64,000 nucleotides of DNA from contig JAVSML010024609.1 in NCBI GenBank assembly GCA_038503035.1, positions 702,591 to 766,590 of the forward strand, given 5' to 3'. The notes beneath the pieces are model-generated. The model saw nothing but the letters and a program-made list of their open reading frames with translations, searched no databases and had not been told where the DNA came from. The position numbers and the translations under genes are program-made. This document shows, piece after piece, positions 35,827 to 47,830 of the stretch (the stretch's first letter is position 1; each line of letters begins with the position of its first letter). Source of the stretch: Crocodylus rhombifer. Its lineage: Eukaryota > Chordata > Crocodylia > Crocodylidae.

Positions 35827-36842
35827 TTCAGCTCTTCAAACAGTATGACTTAACTATGAACTTAGAGCGTGCGTGGGCAAAATATGGCCCATGGGCCGGA
35901 TCTGGCCCACCAGCTGATTGGATCCGGCCTGGAGGTGCTTACTTGATTGATCTGGTCTGGCTGGCAGCTGCCCCTGCTGTACTCTGCCTGGGGTCATCCC
36001 GCCCACTCCTGCCTGGCACAGCGCATACTGCATTCCTAGCCTTCCCTAGAGGAGGGCCCCAGGCCTGGCCAGCAGGCGCACCTTCTGGGCAGGGCTGCTA
36101 GTGCTGCTGCTGCAGCATGCCAGGGAACTTCTGGACTCATCCAGCCTCCATCAAGTCCTCTTCCTGTCTTTGCTGGAGTGCTCTGGGCAGCAGGTTGGGA
36201 TGGGAAGCTGGAGTGTTGAGGAGAACAGGACAGAAGGCAGGCTCTGCCTGCAGCTTGCTTTGGTCTGGCTCATGCATGGGTGGGCGGGGGAGCATGTGGA
36301 TGGAGAGGTGGGGTGTGAAGGAGCTCCGCTACTTACAAAGCCCTGCCGGGCAGGCACAAAACAGGCAGGTGGGGTGGAAGCAGCAGGAGCCAGCATGGGC
36401 TTGGCTGCAGCCCTGCCAGGCAGCTGTGAGGCAGAGACCAAGAGAGCCGGCAGTGCCAGGCTCAACTCCCTGTCTTACCCCCTCTCCCCTCTCCTAGGGG
36501 CTTTTCTTGTTGCCAGTCAGCAGCAGCTGCTCTCTCACTCCCTTGCAGCGCACTTCGAGCCAGGCAGGCAGTGCTGATCCTCTTCTCCTCCCCCCACCTG
36601 CAGAAGGGGCTGGGCTCAGCCATGTCACAAAGAGCACGCGGGGGGGGAAATGGTTGGGGGTGAGGAAAGCCCCCCAACACACACACACACCCAACCCACC
36701 AACAACGCAACCACACTTCCCACACACACACACCCAACCCCCCACATCCACACACACTTGCACCCTGCATCCACTACCCTACCCTTCCTTCTGCCTTCAG
36801 CTGGAACTCTTCAAACAGTATGTCTTAACTGTGACTTTAAAG
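35827..36842. mobile_element. hAT-like insertion between 40-bp direct repeats
   Basis: CTTCAAACAGTATGACTTAA (within 35827-35866) recurs as CTTCAAACAGTATGTCTTAA (within 36795-36842), with the similarity continuing over about 40 bp each. Between them sits a GC-rich segment starting TGCGTGGGCAAAATATGGCC, the left part of the hAT family seen at 30539, with a similar CA/C-rich block at 36673-36765. A right hAT terminus was not found. CTACCCTACCCTTCCTTCTG also occurs twice (about 36775 and 36862), a further local duplication. Confidence 0.5.
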
Positions 36843-37279
36843 ACTAACTCTAAGGTACTACCCTACCCTACCCTTCCTTCTGCTTGACACCAGAGTGACA
36901 AAGCTAACTATCTCTTTCTACTACATATTTTGGTTACCTCTAATTATTCCCCTGTTGAGTTGGAAAAAAATTGGTATACTACCAGTATTTTTATATTCTT
37001 GTAGGAACTAGAAATTCAGGCATGAGACCGGAGCCCCACTGCGCAGGATGCTATAGACAGAGGACAAAAAGTGATTACAGTTTAACACACTGACACATGG
37101 GCAAAAACTGTGAAACCATATTGGTCAGCATGAAAGGCAGCATTCTTACAACAATCAGCAGTCTAGTTTTATCAAGTTTTTCTGTGTAAGAAGCAAGGTT
37201 GGAAGACGGATCCAGTTGGTAGCAAAGATTCAGAAGGAAACAAACAGCATAAAGTATCAAAAGAAGAGGTTAGGGATTT

Positions 37280-38790
37280 TTTTTAGAGAAGCTAGATGCT
37301 TTCAAGTTGCAAGGCTGGATAGGATGCACCCAAAATTTTGAAGGAATTGGCTAAGGTAATTTCAGAGCCATCAGCTATCCTCTTTGTGAACTCGTGGAGG
37401 TTGGGAGAGGTCCTGAGTGCTTGGAAAACCAAACACTTAGTGCTCATACTTAAGAAAAGGAAGAAGGAGGATCTGGGAAACTACTGACTAGTCAGCCTGA
37501 TCTCTATACTAAGAAAGATCATGGAGCAGATTCTCAGGGAATCTGTTGTGAAGCACCAAGAGCAAGGTGCTCAGAAACAGCCAACAGGTATTCACCAAAA
37601 CTAAGTCATGCCTGACCAACCTGACTTTTTTCTATCATAAGGTGACCTACTCTGGATGGGGAGAGAGCAGAGCATGTGATATACCTTGACTTTAGCATAG
37701 ATTTTGACACCGACATTCTCATTAACAAGCTTAAGAATTTTGAACTAGGTGAAAGTTAGGTAGTTAGATTATCATTAAGTGTCTGCCTGGTTTGAGGAAG
37801 CAGCTGGCTGATTTTACTGGGAGATTGTGGGGCCGGTCTCCATTTTTGTGGGCTGATCGTAGCAGGGCCCCCTCATGCCTCTGGCTGAGGGGCTTCAGTG
37901 TGACCCCTCCTCTCACCACTGGTTGACTGAGAGGACTACCTGTCATATGGCTCTACTTCTTGCTGCTGATTGGTTGTGAGGGTGGGGGTCACACAACAGG
38001 CAGTCCTCTCAGCCAATCGGAGGCGAGGGCAGTAGACATTTTGGGCTTCTGTTCATGCTGGCAGCCCCCCTCTGTACCTTCCCCCTCTCAGGTTGCACAG
38101 CTGGGCTGCAGCACCATGAGGACTGCTGGCTCCCTATGGGGAGCCAGCATTTTATTTTCAGTAAGATTTTTTTTTTTTTTGTTCCCACAGATTTTGCAAA
38201 ATCTATGAAATCAGGATTTTGATAAGTTCCTAATTGTTAGGATCCATGAGTAGTTAACAATGGCTCAATGCGTTGGGAGGTCATATCAAATGAGATTCCC
38301 TGGAGTTCTGTTCTGGGTTTGGCATTGTTTAATATTGACATTAATGATTTAGACTATGGTATTGAGTGCACAATTGCCAAATTTACACACAAAAAAACCA
38401 AATTGGATGGAGTTGCTGATACTCTGGAAAGTAGGAACCATTAAGGAAATACAGCAAATGCAGACTAGGGCTAGGAACCAGAGTGACCTGATTAGATGGG
38501 GAAAAATGCTTCACAGTCAAAGACATGCTATGCAACAAGGACACATGAAAAATCCTCCACTTGGAACAGAAAAATTTCATGCACAAATACAGATTGGGGA
38601 ATGACTGCTGGGCTGCTGTACTGAAGAGAAGGACTGGGAAGTTACAGTAGACAGTAAGCTGAATATAAGCTAACTATGTCCTCTTATTGTAAAAGCCAAC
38701 ATCATACTGGGTTGTATTAACAGGAGTGTCACTTGCAAACCAAGGGAAGTGATCATTGTGATGTTACAAATCATCAAACTGAGTTAATAC
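37280..38790 (+). pseudogene. CR1 LINE reverse-transcriptase relic, split by an insertion
   Basis: In sense, with many stops and frameshifts, one reads GLDGMHPKILKELAKVISEP, then KKRKKEDLGNY, LVSLISILRKIMEQILRES and, after an insertion, the INDL, DYGIECTIAKFT and KLDGVADTLES blocks. These are the CR1 ORF2 motifs in order (GLDG-P, fingers, 'GNYRPVSL', palm, 'FINDL', 'KFADDTKL'). The catalytic FADD position reads KFTHKKTKL, so the second catalytic motif is gone. The 3' end past 38790 is missing. Confidence 0.85.
37761..38235. mobile_element. 475-bp insertion in the CR1 relic
   Basis: CR1 homology stops near 37755 and resumes near 38240. The short GTTAGG at both junctions (37755-37760 and 38236-38241) may be the target duplication. 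The insert is GC-rich and contains inverted TGACTGAGAGGACTACCTGT (37924) and ACAGGCAGTCCTCTCAGCCA (37997), so it is likely a foldback MITE. Confidence 0.5.
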
Positions 38791-39039
38791 AAGGTTGAGG
38801 TAATAAACACAGAATTGTCAGGAAATCAGTTTTTTTTTTTTTCTTTTTGTTTAATAATCTCATTCTCACCTGGCAGGAGCCTCTTAATTAGGTGATTTGT
38901 TTTGTTCCTCTCAGTAAGGAACAGGTATTTTAAGACTGGACAAGCTCCTCTTAATCTCCTGTTGGGAAAACCTGCAGGAGACAGAGGCTTACATCTTTTC
39001 CTGCCCGTTACCTCTTCAGGATGGAACAGCCTTTGTTTA

Positions 39040-39201
39040 GCAAGCAGGGCTTGATCATAACTTTTTATTGAACCAACTGTATATTTTGGAGAGATGTTAG
39101 ATAAGGTTTGGGGCAGAAAATGCCCTTCCTCAGGGCAGCATCTCTGAAGAATACGCTTCTTGTCTGTTTCCTGGACTCTCAAGATTACAACAACACTCCA
39201 A
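39040..39201 (-). repeat. Foldback-family tail, copy 3, antisense
   Basis: The minus strand reads CTGAGGA, A, GGGC, loop, GCCC, CAAA (complement of 39107-39133), then further on ACAGTTGGTTCAATAAAAAG. This repeats the order seen at 56-125 in the first copy. Confidence 0.6.
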
Positions 39202-42200
39202 CTTTAGGGTGAACAAAAGACGATGAGAGGTGACAGTCTCTTGGAAATGCGGTGTTTAACACTTACCTGTCCAGGTGATGCTTGATGCACTCCAGAGGGG
39301 TCAAGGCTCTGGACTTCACTAATTGTCAATTAAAACTTCTTTGCAAATATAGTGAAGCTTCCCTTTAGAAGTCGAGTGGTGTGTGGTAAAGCAAATTGAG
39401 ACTTTGGTTCCATTTTACCGTACTTAAAAGTTTTGTCAGCATAACTCTGTCAAGGGTTTTCCCCTCTGGCATAGTGAGTCTGCAAGACACTCTACTTTTA
39501 AACTCAAGTCTTACCAAGTCCTTTTGCTGGGCATGTTTCTTCTTGTTGTGATCTTTGAGCATTTCCATCTCCACTATATCCTGGGTGCCTCGACTTCTCT
39601 TTCTTTTAGGAAAATACGCACTATATGCTTTTACTGCACTTTTGTCTTTATGTCTGAAATCTAACAGTATCATTTTTAACAGTCTGTTTTGGATGTCACT
39701 GTGAATTAATGCCTTTCCTGAAGAGATGCATATTTGAACTGACAGTGAATGGGTGACTGACGGTAGCTACTTTGGTATGAAGAGTTTGTCATGGTGTTCA
39801 CTGAAAAATGAAAGCCTTCTACACCACCTATACCTACCAAATATGTCAAGTCTTCAAGGGTATTACAAGGAAGTTGATTCTAATCAATGGTAGGGATATG
39901 GACTCTCTTTGAGTTACCGTTAGAATTATAAATTATCTTAATGCCTGAAGGTGAAGGTGGCCTTACATCCTATTTGAATTCTGGGAGTAGAAAATCAGCC
40001 ACCATGCTCATCTCCTTTCACTCAAATCCATATAGGTCTGTTCTTTCCTCCAGTCCCATACATAAATATGTATTTGGGACTGCATGAAAAATGCATGATG
40101 ATCTGATACAACTGTGCCCCAGAGCTACCTCCTACCTGTGAAACAAAGTTATGAAATAATAATGGCAAGACTGTCACATTAGTTGTCAATATCCTAAGAA
40201 GATGAGGGGGTTCATAATGCAAAGAATCCTTCCTTGAAGGCAGACTTGCATACCAGAGCAATACTGGAAGCCTCCCCATGGAGGATAAGTTTGTTACACT
40301 TAAGATCAAAATTCAACCCTAAAGCTAGCGATTCATCTTTTTACAGCAGTACTTCTTCCTCTGGGAGTCTCTCTTACTTATATCAGACGCACAAGTGATA
40401 ATGGCAAAAATGAATGTACTGTAATTGTTTGTGTCTTAAATGAAGTTAATCATGATTGCACTTCTTAAAAACTCTTACTGAAACAGCATTTTCAGGTAAA
40501 GAACTCTGTCCCTTAATTTTAGAAAAAAAGGGTGCATTTCTGACTGCTGTGGCACATCGCTTGGGTTGCATCAGTCACTCTGAGTTGTGTAACATAGCAG
40601 CAAACTAAATGACTTAATCTGATGTAATTTTATTGTCTGATCTGAGGTGGAAACAGGCTTTGAAAAAATGTATTTTTTTATCCGGAAGGGAGGAATGGAG
40701 CATTTAAAGATTTTATTTTTAATAGGTACATTCTTTTTATGGTTGCATAGATTAGGGCCTACATACACTACGTAGTTGGAGGTGAGGAAATAACATCTTT
40801 TTGTGTAGGTATATACATGTTTTCAAACTTGTATACCTCTGTGGAGCTGCTTATTTTGTACAGTATCTATTGAAAGAACTTGCCAAATATAATCTTACTC
40901 TGATAAAACACAAATACTGGTAGCTAATCTGTGATAAAATTACAAACCTGCTTAAAATATATTTAAGCCAAAAGAAGAAAACGGCAACCATTATGCTTTA
41001 TTCCTGGACCCTAACTCTTAGATAAGTGTTGGGCAAGGGGGGCAGTATGCAGTTTTTGCCACTCCAGGTGGTTCCATGAGAGACTCCACACATTCCTCCC
41101 CTGTTTCCTCACTTCCTCCAGCAGGCAGTTATTTCTCATTCTGGCTCAGTCATTGTGGCTTGTGAGTAGGAGTTTGAAGCCAAGACACTGCATAGTCTTC
41201 ATCTGACACTGCTGGCCCTGCCTTCATCACCCCTGAACTACCATTTGCCCTGGAAAGGAAGTAAAAGGGCTGCTGCCTGTCTTATCCTTTAGGGCTTTTT
41301 TAAAATTCCAGGTAACTCTCATAGCTATTTTGAGGGAGGTTCCAACTCTTTTTAATCTAGTTAAGAATAAAATGTCTGTAAAACCAGACTGAAGAAATTA
41401 CAACAGTTCACTGTAGAGCTGTATTTGTAGACAGTCACATATTGTCTTAGGTTTAGGACTTACTCTAATTCATTGTCCTCTACTTCATTTCTTCTTGCAT
41501 TAACAGTATAATCTATTATTTCCCCATTCTTCCTTAAATAAAAGCATTTGGCTTTAAACAAAGTATTGGACTTGAAACAATTTTAAATGCAAGGCCATTC
41601 AGACGTGAGCTTTGTATCCAAGGCACGTCTTTTCAGCCTTGTCCTGAATAGTAACCTGCAGTTTATCTGTAGGAAAGAAATCTTGCCTAGTGTGGCTGGA
41701 AAAGGTCATCTACGTTCTGCTTCTTCAACAGTTCTAGCCTTTCAGCTACCTTAATGATGGTTCATGAAACGGTGGCTTTCAGCTAATCTTCAAGCCTTCT
41801 CTTTTACTGTGTGCATTACATTTTAACTTTTATTTTTAATTCTATGAAATTCTTATATGAAGATTCCCATTGTCCAAACCTCAAATAATTTCAAAATGGG
41901 CTTTAGCTGGCCTTTGAGTTTCGTAGTTATGTCCTGCATCTCTCTCCCTCTGACATTTTGATGAGCACCTGTAACATTTTCAGCTAACCCAGCTCTTTAT
42001 CTTTCTTTTGAATGTTTCTCTGCTTGTATCTACTATCTCACTATGATTCTTTTTGATCTTTATGGATTCCCGTCCTGTAACTTCATACATTCTTAAGTTT
42101 GCTCTAACCAGATTTTTATATTAACTATAAATATGCTCAAACAGTGCATGATTAATTCACTTAGAATCTATCAAATGGAAGCTTTTATCTGGGGAAAAAT

Positions 42201-44499
42201 CTATAGATGCTTCTTACCTGATTCATGGATCTGTGCTTTGTTTGGTCTCATTGATTGTTTTCTGTTTGTCTAGCTATTACAACAGCAGTTTAATAGCCTA
42301 AAGAGGCACATTTATAGCCCCAATTAACATTATCATGAGTTAATGTCTGCACAATGCTTTGAACACTTACAGCCTTACAATTGCTTAATATTGCTATTGA
42401 TAACATGGAAGAGTGGTAGATCAGGGACAGAGAGGGCATCAATCAGTGGCATGCTTGAAGAAGGAAATAAAAGGTATTAGCTCTAACCTGGCAATGGCTG
42501 AAGATTGCAGTGCCTTATAAAACAGGATCAGGATTCAGGTGGTGCTTTGATGGAGTGCATAGGAAGGGCCACAGTATAGGTTAAAGAACTATGACCTTTA
42601 AAAAGTTCAAATTTAACTGTTAATGTTGGTTTTAGAACTAACTGTCAATAAAAAGGACTCTGAGGATTTAGCAATTCATATTCACACTGGTTCTGATCCA
42701 TTAAGCAAGGAAAACAATGCGTGTTTTACTGCATTTAATTGTAAGCAAGATTGGGACACAGATTAGGGGTTTGGGTTGATACTGGATGTGAAACGTATTC
42801 ACTCATGCAAAACTCTTTGGGCTGGAAATCTCACAAGATCAGACAGTCTCAGGCAGGCAACAAGACTGAATCTACTTTCATGACATTTAGTTGACTGCCT
42901 AATGGAAACTCAGTACAAGAGCTCCACAGAAATTAAGAGGCATGACGGCAATCTAAATTATTTGTTGTTGTTGTTTCTTGTTTTAATAAGGTAAGGGCTT
43001 TTTCCCTGAACCACCAGAAAGGCTTGGATTTGGTTTTAGGTGGAGGTTTAAAGTTACATCACATTTTCTTTAAACCAGGTCAGAATACTAAGTTAAATTG
43101 TGAACATTCCTCCCTTCCTACTGCAATAACTATCAAAGCCAGATGTTTCCAGTACTGATATAGGCAGTTACAACCACCAAGCAATAGCTTAGGGGCAGAC
43201 CATGAAACTACTGTTAGCAAAAAGAAAAACAAAAAAACCCCCTACAAAATGCCACCCAGAATCCCTGATTCTGCTCTGCATACAGGGAGAACAAGATCAT
43301 TTCACAATATAGACCGAGTGGTGGGTAACCTCTTGAGCCCTCTTTCTTTCCTCTGCAAACTTGCCATGTTATAGAGCATGTTTTGGTGAGGAGAGCAGCC
43401 TCTGTGATTGGGCACACGGGGGGAGGGAATGGCTGGGCTCAGTAGATGCTGTCTGGAATATGTTCGCTCTTCATAAAATAAGTGATTTAATAACAAGGTA
43501 CGGGTACCTTTTTATTAATGTTACGGACAAGACTGCAGAATGCATATAAGTCATCGTTTTGTTCTTTCATTGTACTCAGTCTAGCCTTGAAAAATATAAA
43601 GAGCTGAACATGGCAGGAAAGGGGCAGAAAATAGTTACGAGAGAGAGCCAGAACTAGGAGTGCTGGCTGCCAAGATAGGCAGTGCCGGGAGAATAGATAA
43701 TGCCAGTGAAGTAGTGCCAAGAGCAGGCAATGTTATAATTTCCAGCTGCACAGGAATTGATTTTAATGGGTTGAAGAGTGTCACACAATCCTTATTGGTC
43801 CTGCAGTTGTGCTGCAGCTGTCCTAACTTAGATCTGAAGAAAAGAGCTGCAGCAGTACATTGCTTGATCACATGGAAATAGACCATTGGGCCCAATTGGG
43901 AAGGCACTGTGGCTTTGGTAAATTGAGCTGTCAAAGAGTAAGCCAGCTTCAGGATGAGATGTCACTTCTTAAATATATAATGCAGTAGTCCTGCAGGGAG
44001 TGGCATATGTAGTTAACTTAGGGTGCAAGGGGAGATTAGGATAAGGACTTGGGCATATGCTGCTTGCCATAATGTGAGCATTGAGCCTTTGACACCATAT
44101 GCAGGGCCCAAAGATCCTTTTAAGTTTTGTCTGTGAGAGATTTCAGCACTGAGAGATTTCCCTCAAAGGCAAAATTCTCATGAATGGATATGTGTGAACT
44201 GACATGTGTAGGGAACTTGATTTATTTTGAGTTGGGGAATGGGATCCGCAGAGGCTGTGTGGCTCTTGTCACAAGCTGTGCTATTCCTTGCCAACATCTG
44301 GAAGTGTAACTGAAACTACTTTGCAACATTATGCATTGGCTTCATCTATTGAATCCATGTAATTTTTTTCTCTGCTAGCCTTTTGCTAGATCATTTGGGA
44401 TCAAGAGAGCAAGTGTGATGCAGAAGTGTTCCCTAATGTCCCCATGCTTCAGTGTCTCCAAGAGATGCTCAAACCTGCTGTCCCACAGGAGTATTTCAA
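39202..44499. other. Intronic sequence, nothing recognised
   Basis: 5.3 kb AT-rich intron, the longest stretch without a recognised repeat here. No open frame shows family similarity, and no candidate exon has both good splice sites and recognisable coding. Confidence 0.5.
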
Positions 44500-44580
44500 G
44501 AGTCAGAGTTAGAAGAGATCTCAAGAGTTATCTAGTCAACTCCTCCTGTGTAAATGTGATATGCACTACTCCTAAAAAAT
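44500..44580 (-). mobile_element. CR1 3' end fragment, antisense
   Basis: AGAGTTAGAAGAGATCTCAA then TTATCTAGTCAACTCCTCC is the antisense of a CR1 3' end, comparable to 63920-63950. Confidence 0.5.
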
Positions 44581-44629
44581 ACCCTATAGCAACAAACAAA
44601 CACGAGGTCTAGAAAACATGACTTATAAG

Positions 44630-45798
44630 CAGGGATCCTGGTTTTCCATTTCCCATAGAAAAACAGAGAAAACCATGGATTTCCCATTTTTTATCAGAGA
44701 AAACATGGATGTTCACTTTTAGAAGAGAAACCCAGAGAAATCCCTTTTGCAAAGAGCTCTGCAGGCTGGGTGAGTTCCAGCTTCCAGGAGCTGTTTGCTA
44801 AAGGAGAGGGGAAACACTCAACCCTGCCTGGGGGGAAAGGCAGGGCCTGACATTCTCACTTACCAGAAGCTGCTTCAGGCTCACTCTTCTTGCTGAAGGT
44901 AAGTGGGGTTTGGGGGTTGCGGGGCAGAGCTGGGGGGGGGGGGACGAGGGGAGCTGGGTGAGGGAGCAGGGAGGTTTGCAGCCAGCCAGGCATTTCTGCC
45001 CGGAGTGGATTTGTAGCCTCCCCATCGGAGTGCTCAGCTGGCTGAAAACCCCTGCTGCTCCGGGGCAGCTGCAAACCTCCCCCCTCCCTCAGCCAGCTTG
45101 GGCAGGTGGGGTTTGCAGCCGTCTAGAAGCAGTGGGGGTATCCAGCTCTGGCTGGGATCAGGCAGGCTGTGAACCCCCTCCCAGGCGGAGTGCCCAGCCA
45201 GCTGCAAACCCGGGTCACAAACTCTGCGCTCCCCGCCATGCTGCCCAGGCTCTCCAGAGAGCAGTGTATGTGACTGGCATGGCAGGACACAGCAGGCCCA
45301 TGCATGAAAGGTGCCTGCTGGTGCCCTGGCCACATTTCCTCTGCTTGCATGGGGGCAATGCACATCTGTCCTGCCCCCACACCCCCACAGATCTGGAGGG
45401 CACAGGTCCCCCCTGGCCCCCAGGAGTGCACACTGCCACTGGGAGCTGGCTCTGCCCAAGCCTGCAGCAGGGGAGAGCCAGCTTGTGCTCCTGCTGTAGC
45501 AGCCGCTGCCTTCCATTGAGGGGAAGGGGCTGCCAACCTGGGTCCCTGGCTCCATAGCCGTGGCAGCTGGGGGCCCCCTCCTGCAGGGTTCAGGGGCAGT
45601 GGCTGTGGGTGGGGGACATGGGGCAGAACCAGGGCTGGGGGGTGTTGGGGGGGGAGATAGGGACACCAGCAGGGCTGTTGGGGGGGGGGGGGGGGATTTA
45701 ATTTTAACCATGGTTTTTAGGATTTTTTTCGGGGATTTTGAAATTTTTTTTTTCAAGGAATTTGGGGGGGGGTTTATCACAGAAAACCAGGATCCCTG
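44630..45798. mobile_element. hAT non-autonomous element (1,169 bp) with perfect ends
   Basis: Terminal inverted repeats of 17 bp match exactly (CAGGGATCCTGGTTTTC at 44630; GAAAACCAGGATCCCTG ending 45798). Identical 8-bp duplications CTTATAAG flank it (44622-44629 and 45799-45806). The interior has long G-runs and overlapping reading frames on both strands (up to 248 codons on the minus strand), but their proline/glycine/cysteine-rich composition shows no transposase motif. The perfect ends suggest a fairly recent insertion. Confidence 0.93.
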
Positions 45799-45806
45799 CT
45801 TATAAG

Positions 45807-45915
45807 AAAAGGTTGGAAGAATTGGAATTTATCTTGGAGAGGAGTACAATGAGGGTTTTGTTTTGTTTTTTGTTTTTTTTTGGTTTTGGGTTTTTTTGTT
45901 TTTTTTATAACAAGA
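45807..45915 (+). repeat. CR1 scrap followed by T/G-rich low complexity
   Basis: 45810-45850 (AAAGGTTGGAAGAATTGG and TTGGAGAGGAGTACAATGAG) resembles CR1 ORF2 sense DNA. 45855-45912 is a T-rich tract. Confidence 0.4.
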
Positions 45916-45917
45916 CT

Positions 45918-46045
45918 TAGAATGCATAAAGAGTTCTCAGGAGAAGGGTGTTTGTGCACGAAAGCTCGCAAAGAACAATTTTTCCAGCTATTTCCTTGGT
46001 CTGATAAAACACATCACATTTACCCAAAGAACCTTCTCTGCTTAA
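45918..46045 (+). repeat. Foldback-family tail, copy 4
   Basis: GAGAAGGGTGTTTGTGCACG, AAAGCTCGCAAAGAAC and TTGGTCTGATAAAACACATC align with bases 58-125 of the first copy. The core has decayed (CAGGAGA instead of CTGAAGA). Confidence 0.75.
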
Positions 46046-46089
46046 GGAGTTCTCATAAACAGGAGATGGTTAATGATGATTATTCTTTC

Positions 46090-46335
46090 TGTCCACAGGG
46101 GACAGGATGAGAAGTAATTGTCTTAAATTGAAACAGGAGAATTTAGGTTGAATATTAGGAATAATTTATTTGAATATGAACACTGGAACAGATAGTCTGA
46201 AGAGATTTTGGATTCTCCGTCACTGGAAGTTTTTAAGTGCAGGTTAAGTGGCAAGCATGCTTTAGGCAGGAGTGAGCCCAGGATTGGAGGAGGCCACTTG
46301 ATGTCTGTTCCAGGCCTGCTTTGCTGTGATTCTAC
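46090..46335 (+). mobile_element. CR1/L3-like LINE 3' end, sense
   Basis: CACAGGGGACAGGATGAGAA, AATTTAGGTTGAATATTAGG, GATTCTCCGTCACTGGAAG and TGTGATTCTACATAGC follow the order of a CR1 ORF2 end and 3' tail. Interrupted upstream by the foldback tail at 45918. Confidence 0.65.
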
Positions 46336-46460
46336 ATAGCTTCTTCTCTTAAAGCTCCAGTGGAGAAGATTCCACAACTCCCCTAGACAGCTGGATTCCC
46401 TTTCCTACCATTTTTTATTATGAAGATTCCACTATGTCTCTATAATCGCCTATTCAAACA
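46336..46460 (-). mobile_element. CR1-like fragment, antisense
   Basis: AGCTCCAGTGGAGAAGATTC then CACAACTCCCCTAGACAGCT is the antisense of the 'AGGxxxTGTGGAATCTCC' region of a CR1, abutting the sense copy tail to tail. Confidence 0.5.
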
Positions 46461-47690
46461 TGTCCATCTGAGCTCCGTTTGCACTTGAGCTTCCCCAATT
46501 TTTGTGCAAATGTCTATCACCTCTTCCCAATTTAGTCTAAATTACTGTGAAACTGCTCCCTAACTGGGTGCCGTTGCTGCTGTGCTTTAATTTCCCTTTC
46601 CTTTGACAGGTGCTATCCTCTTTTTAACATGGTTGAAAATGATCTTGTTCTTTGGTGTCATTGCTAACTGCAGATTGTCTTGTTTTGAAAGTCCTGTGAA
46701 TTCCAGTTGCCTGCAGCTCAGACTGAAAGCTGCTGGCTGCTAGGAAAAGCTAAACCCAATATTTTGCTGCTATTTAAACATGCTTTTGTTGAACCGTTAA
46801 AAAGAAACCAAAAACACATGAACGTTTCCTATAGCTTGCTGTTATTTAGGACTCCTGTGCAAGTGACAGAATCTTATGTAACATTAACATTTTAATTGCT
46901 CTCTTTTAATTTGCTTTGAGAGACAGCTGCAAGGTACCAGTTAGATTTTAAGGCATAGAAATTTGTGATGTACAGTAAATCCAGCTGGTTCAAGCTTCTG
47001 AGGAAAAATGCACATACTGGATTCATCGCTTTAAAATGAATCCTGAATCTACTTAGGTGACTCCAATATCAAGCTTTAAAACTTTAAAGTTTTAAAACTG
47101 TCAAAACTTTAAAACCTTACCAAATACTTCTGATAAGCTCTAAATTCTTAGTATTTTTATATGCATGAATGAAATGCAGGGTGTGCAGAAATACTTTAAG
47201 CTATCTCACATAGCAGAAAAAGTTAGCTTAGTACTGTCTTCAGACTAGTATCTACATTTACATCACCATACGAATTTCTGCATGAGAAGCAGCCTAAATA
47301 TCTTTTGTACGGAAATTTTAGCATTATATTTACCCAGAGTCTATGCCCAAGCTTTAGGGATAGCAAAGGCCATAATGCATGGCTTACTTTGTACCTCTCC
47401 TATAAACATGCAGTAACTTTACAGAGATGAAGAAAGCATTGAAAAATATTTGATTATAGCATTTTTTCCCAATAATCTACTCCTAAATGTTTTATTAGAT
47501 ATCAAGAGCACACAGTGTTAACTTAGGAGGGGTTGCAGAAAAATGCAGAAGGAACCACTGCTGTCCTGTCCACTGCACCATCAATATCAACCCATTTGTG
47601 GTAGTTATGCCTCTGCTCAAGGGTGTATCCTTCAGTACTGCTACCACAAAACAGATTACTAGTAGTAAATTAGAATAATCTGGGGGTTAC
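46461..47690. other. Intronic sequence; AT palindrome at 47073
   Basis: No gene. 47073-47108 is a run of self-complementary CTTTAAAAC/GTTTTAAAG units. Confidence 0.5.
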
Positions 47691-47830
47691 AGTGCTTTCC
47701 TAGAAGATGAGAGATTTGAATTCAGATTCTCTCAGGGAGAGAAGGGACTTGAACTTCCTATACCTTGGATAAATACTCTAACCCTGTAACTCTTGGCTAA
47801 GAGAACACCTTCTGGCTCAGCAGTTTGGTG
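47690..47830. repeat. Two convergent tRNA-like (SINE) heads
   Basis: On the minus strand 47752-47812 reads TAGCCAAGAGTTACAGGGTT (A box) and GAAGTTCAAGTCCC (B box), a tRNA-derived SINE head. On the + strand GGTTACAGTGCTTTCC then GATTTGAATTCAGATTC (47697-47744) is a weaker, opposite head. Old relics, boundaries rough. Confidence 0.45.

Noticed and set aside
36101..36577. 158-codon frame in a GC-rich segment
   Set aside because: Within the hAT-like insertion, no recognisable domain, overlapping frames on both strands equally long.
45034..45780. Open frame of 248 codons on the minus strand (and 215 codons on the + strand, 44910-45557)
   Set aside because: Both lie inside the non-autonomous hAT at 44630-45798, are driven by GC-rich and G-run sequence, and show no domain or conserved motif.
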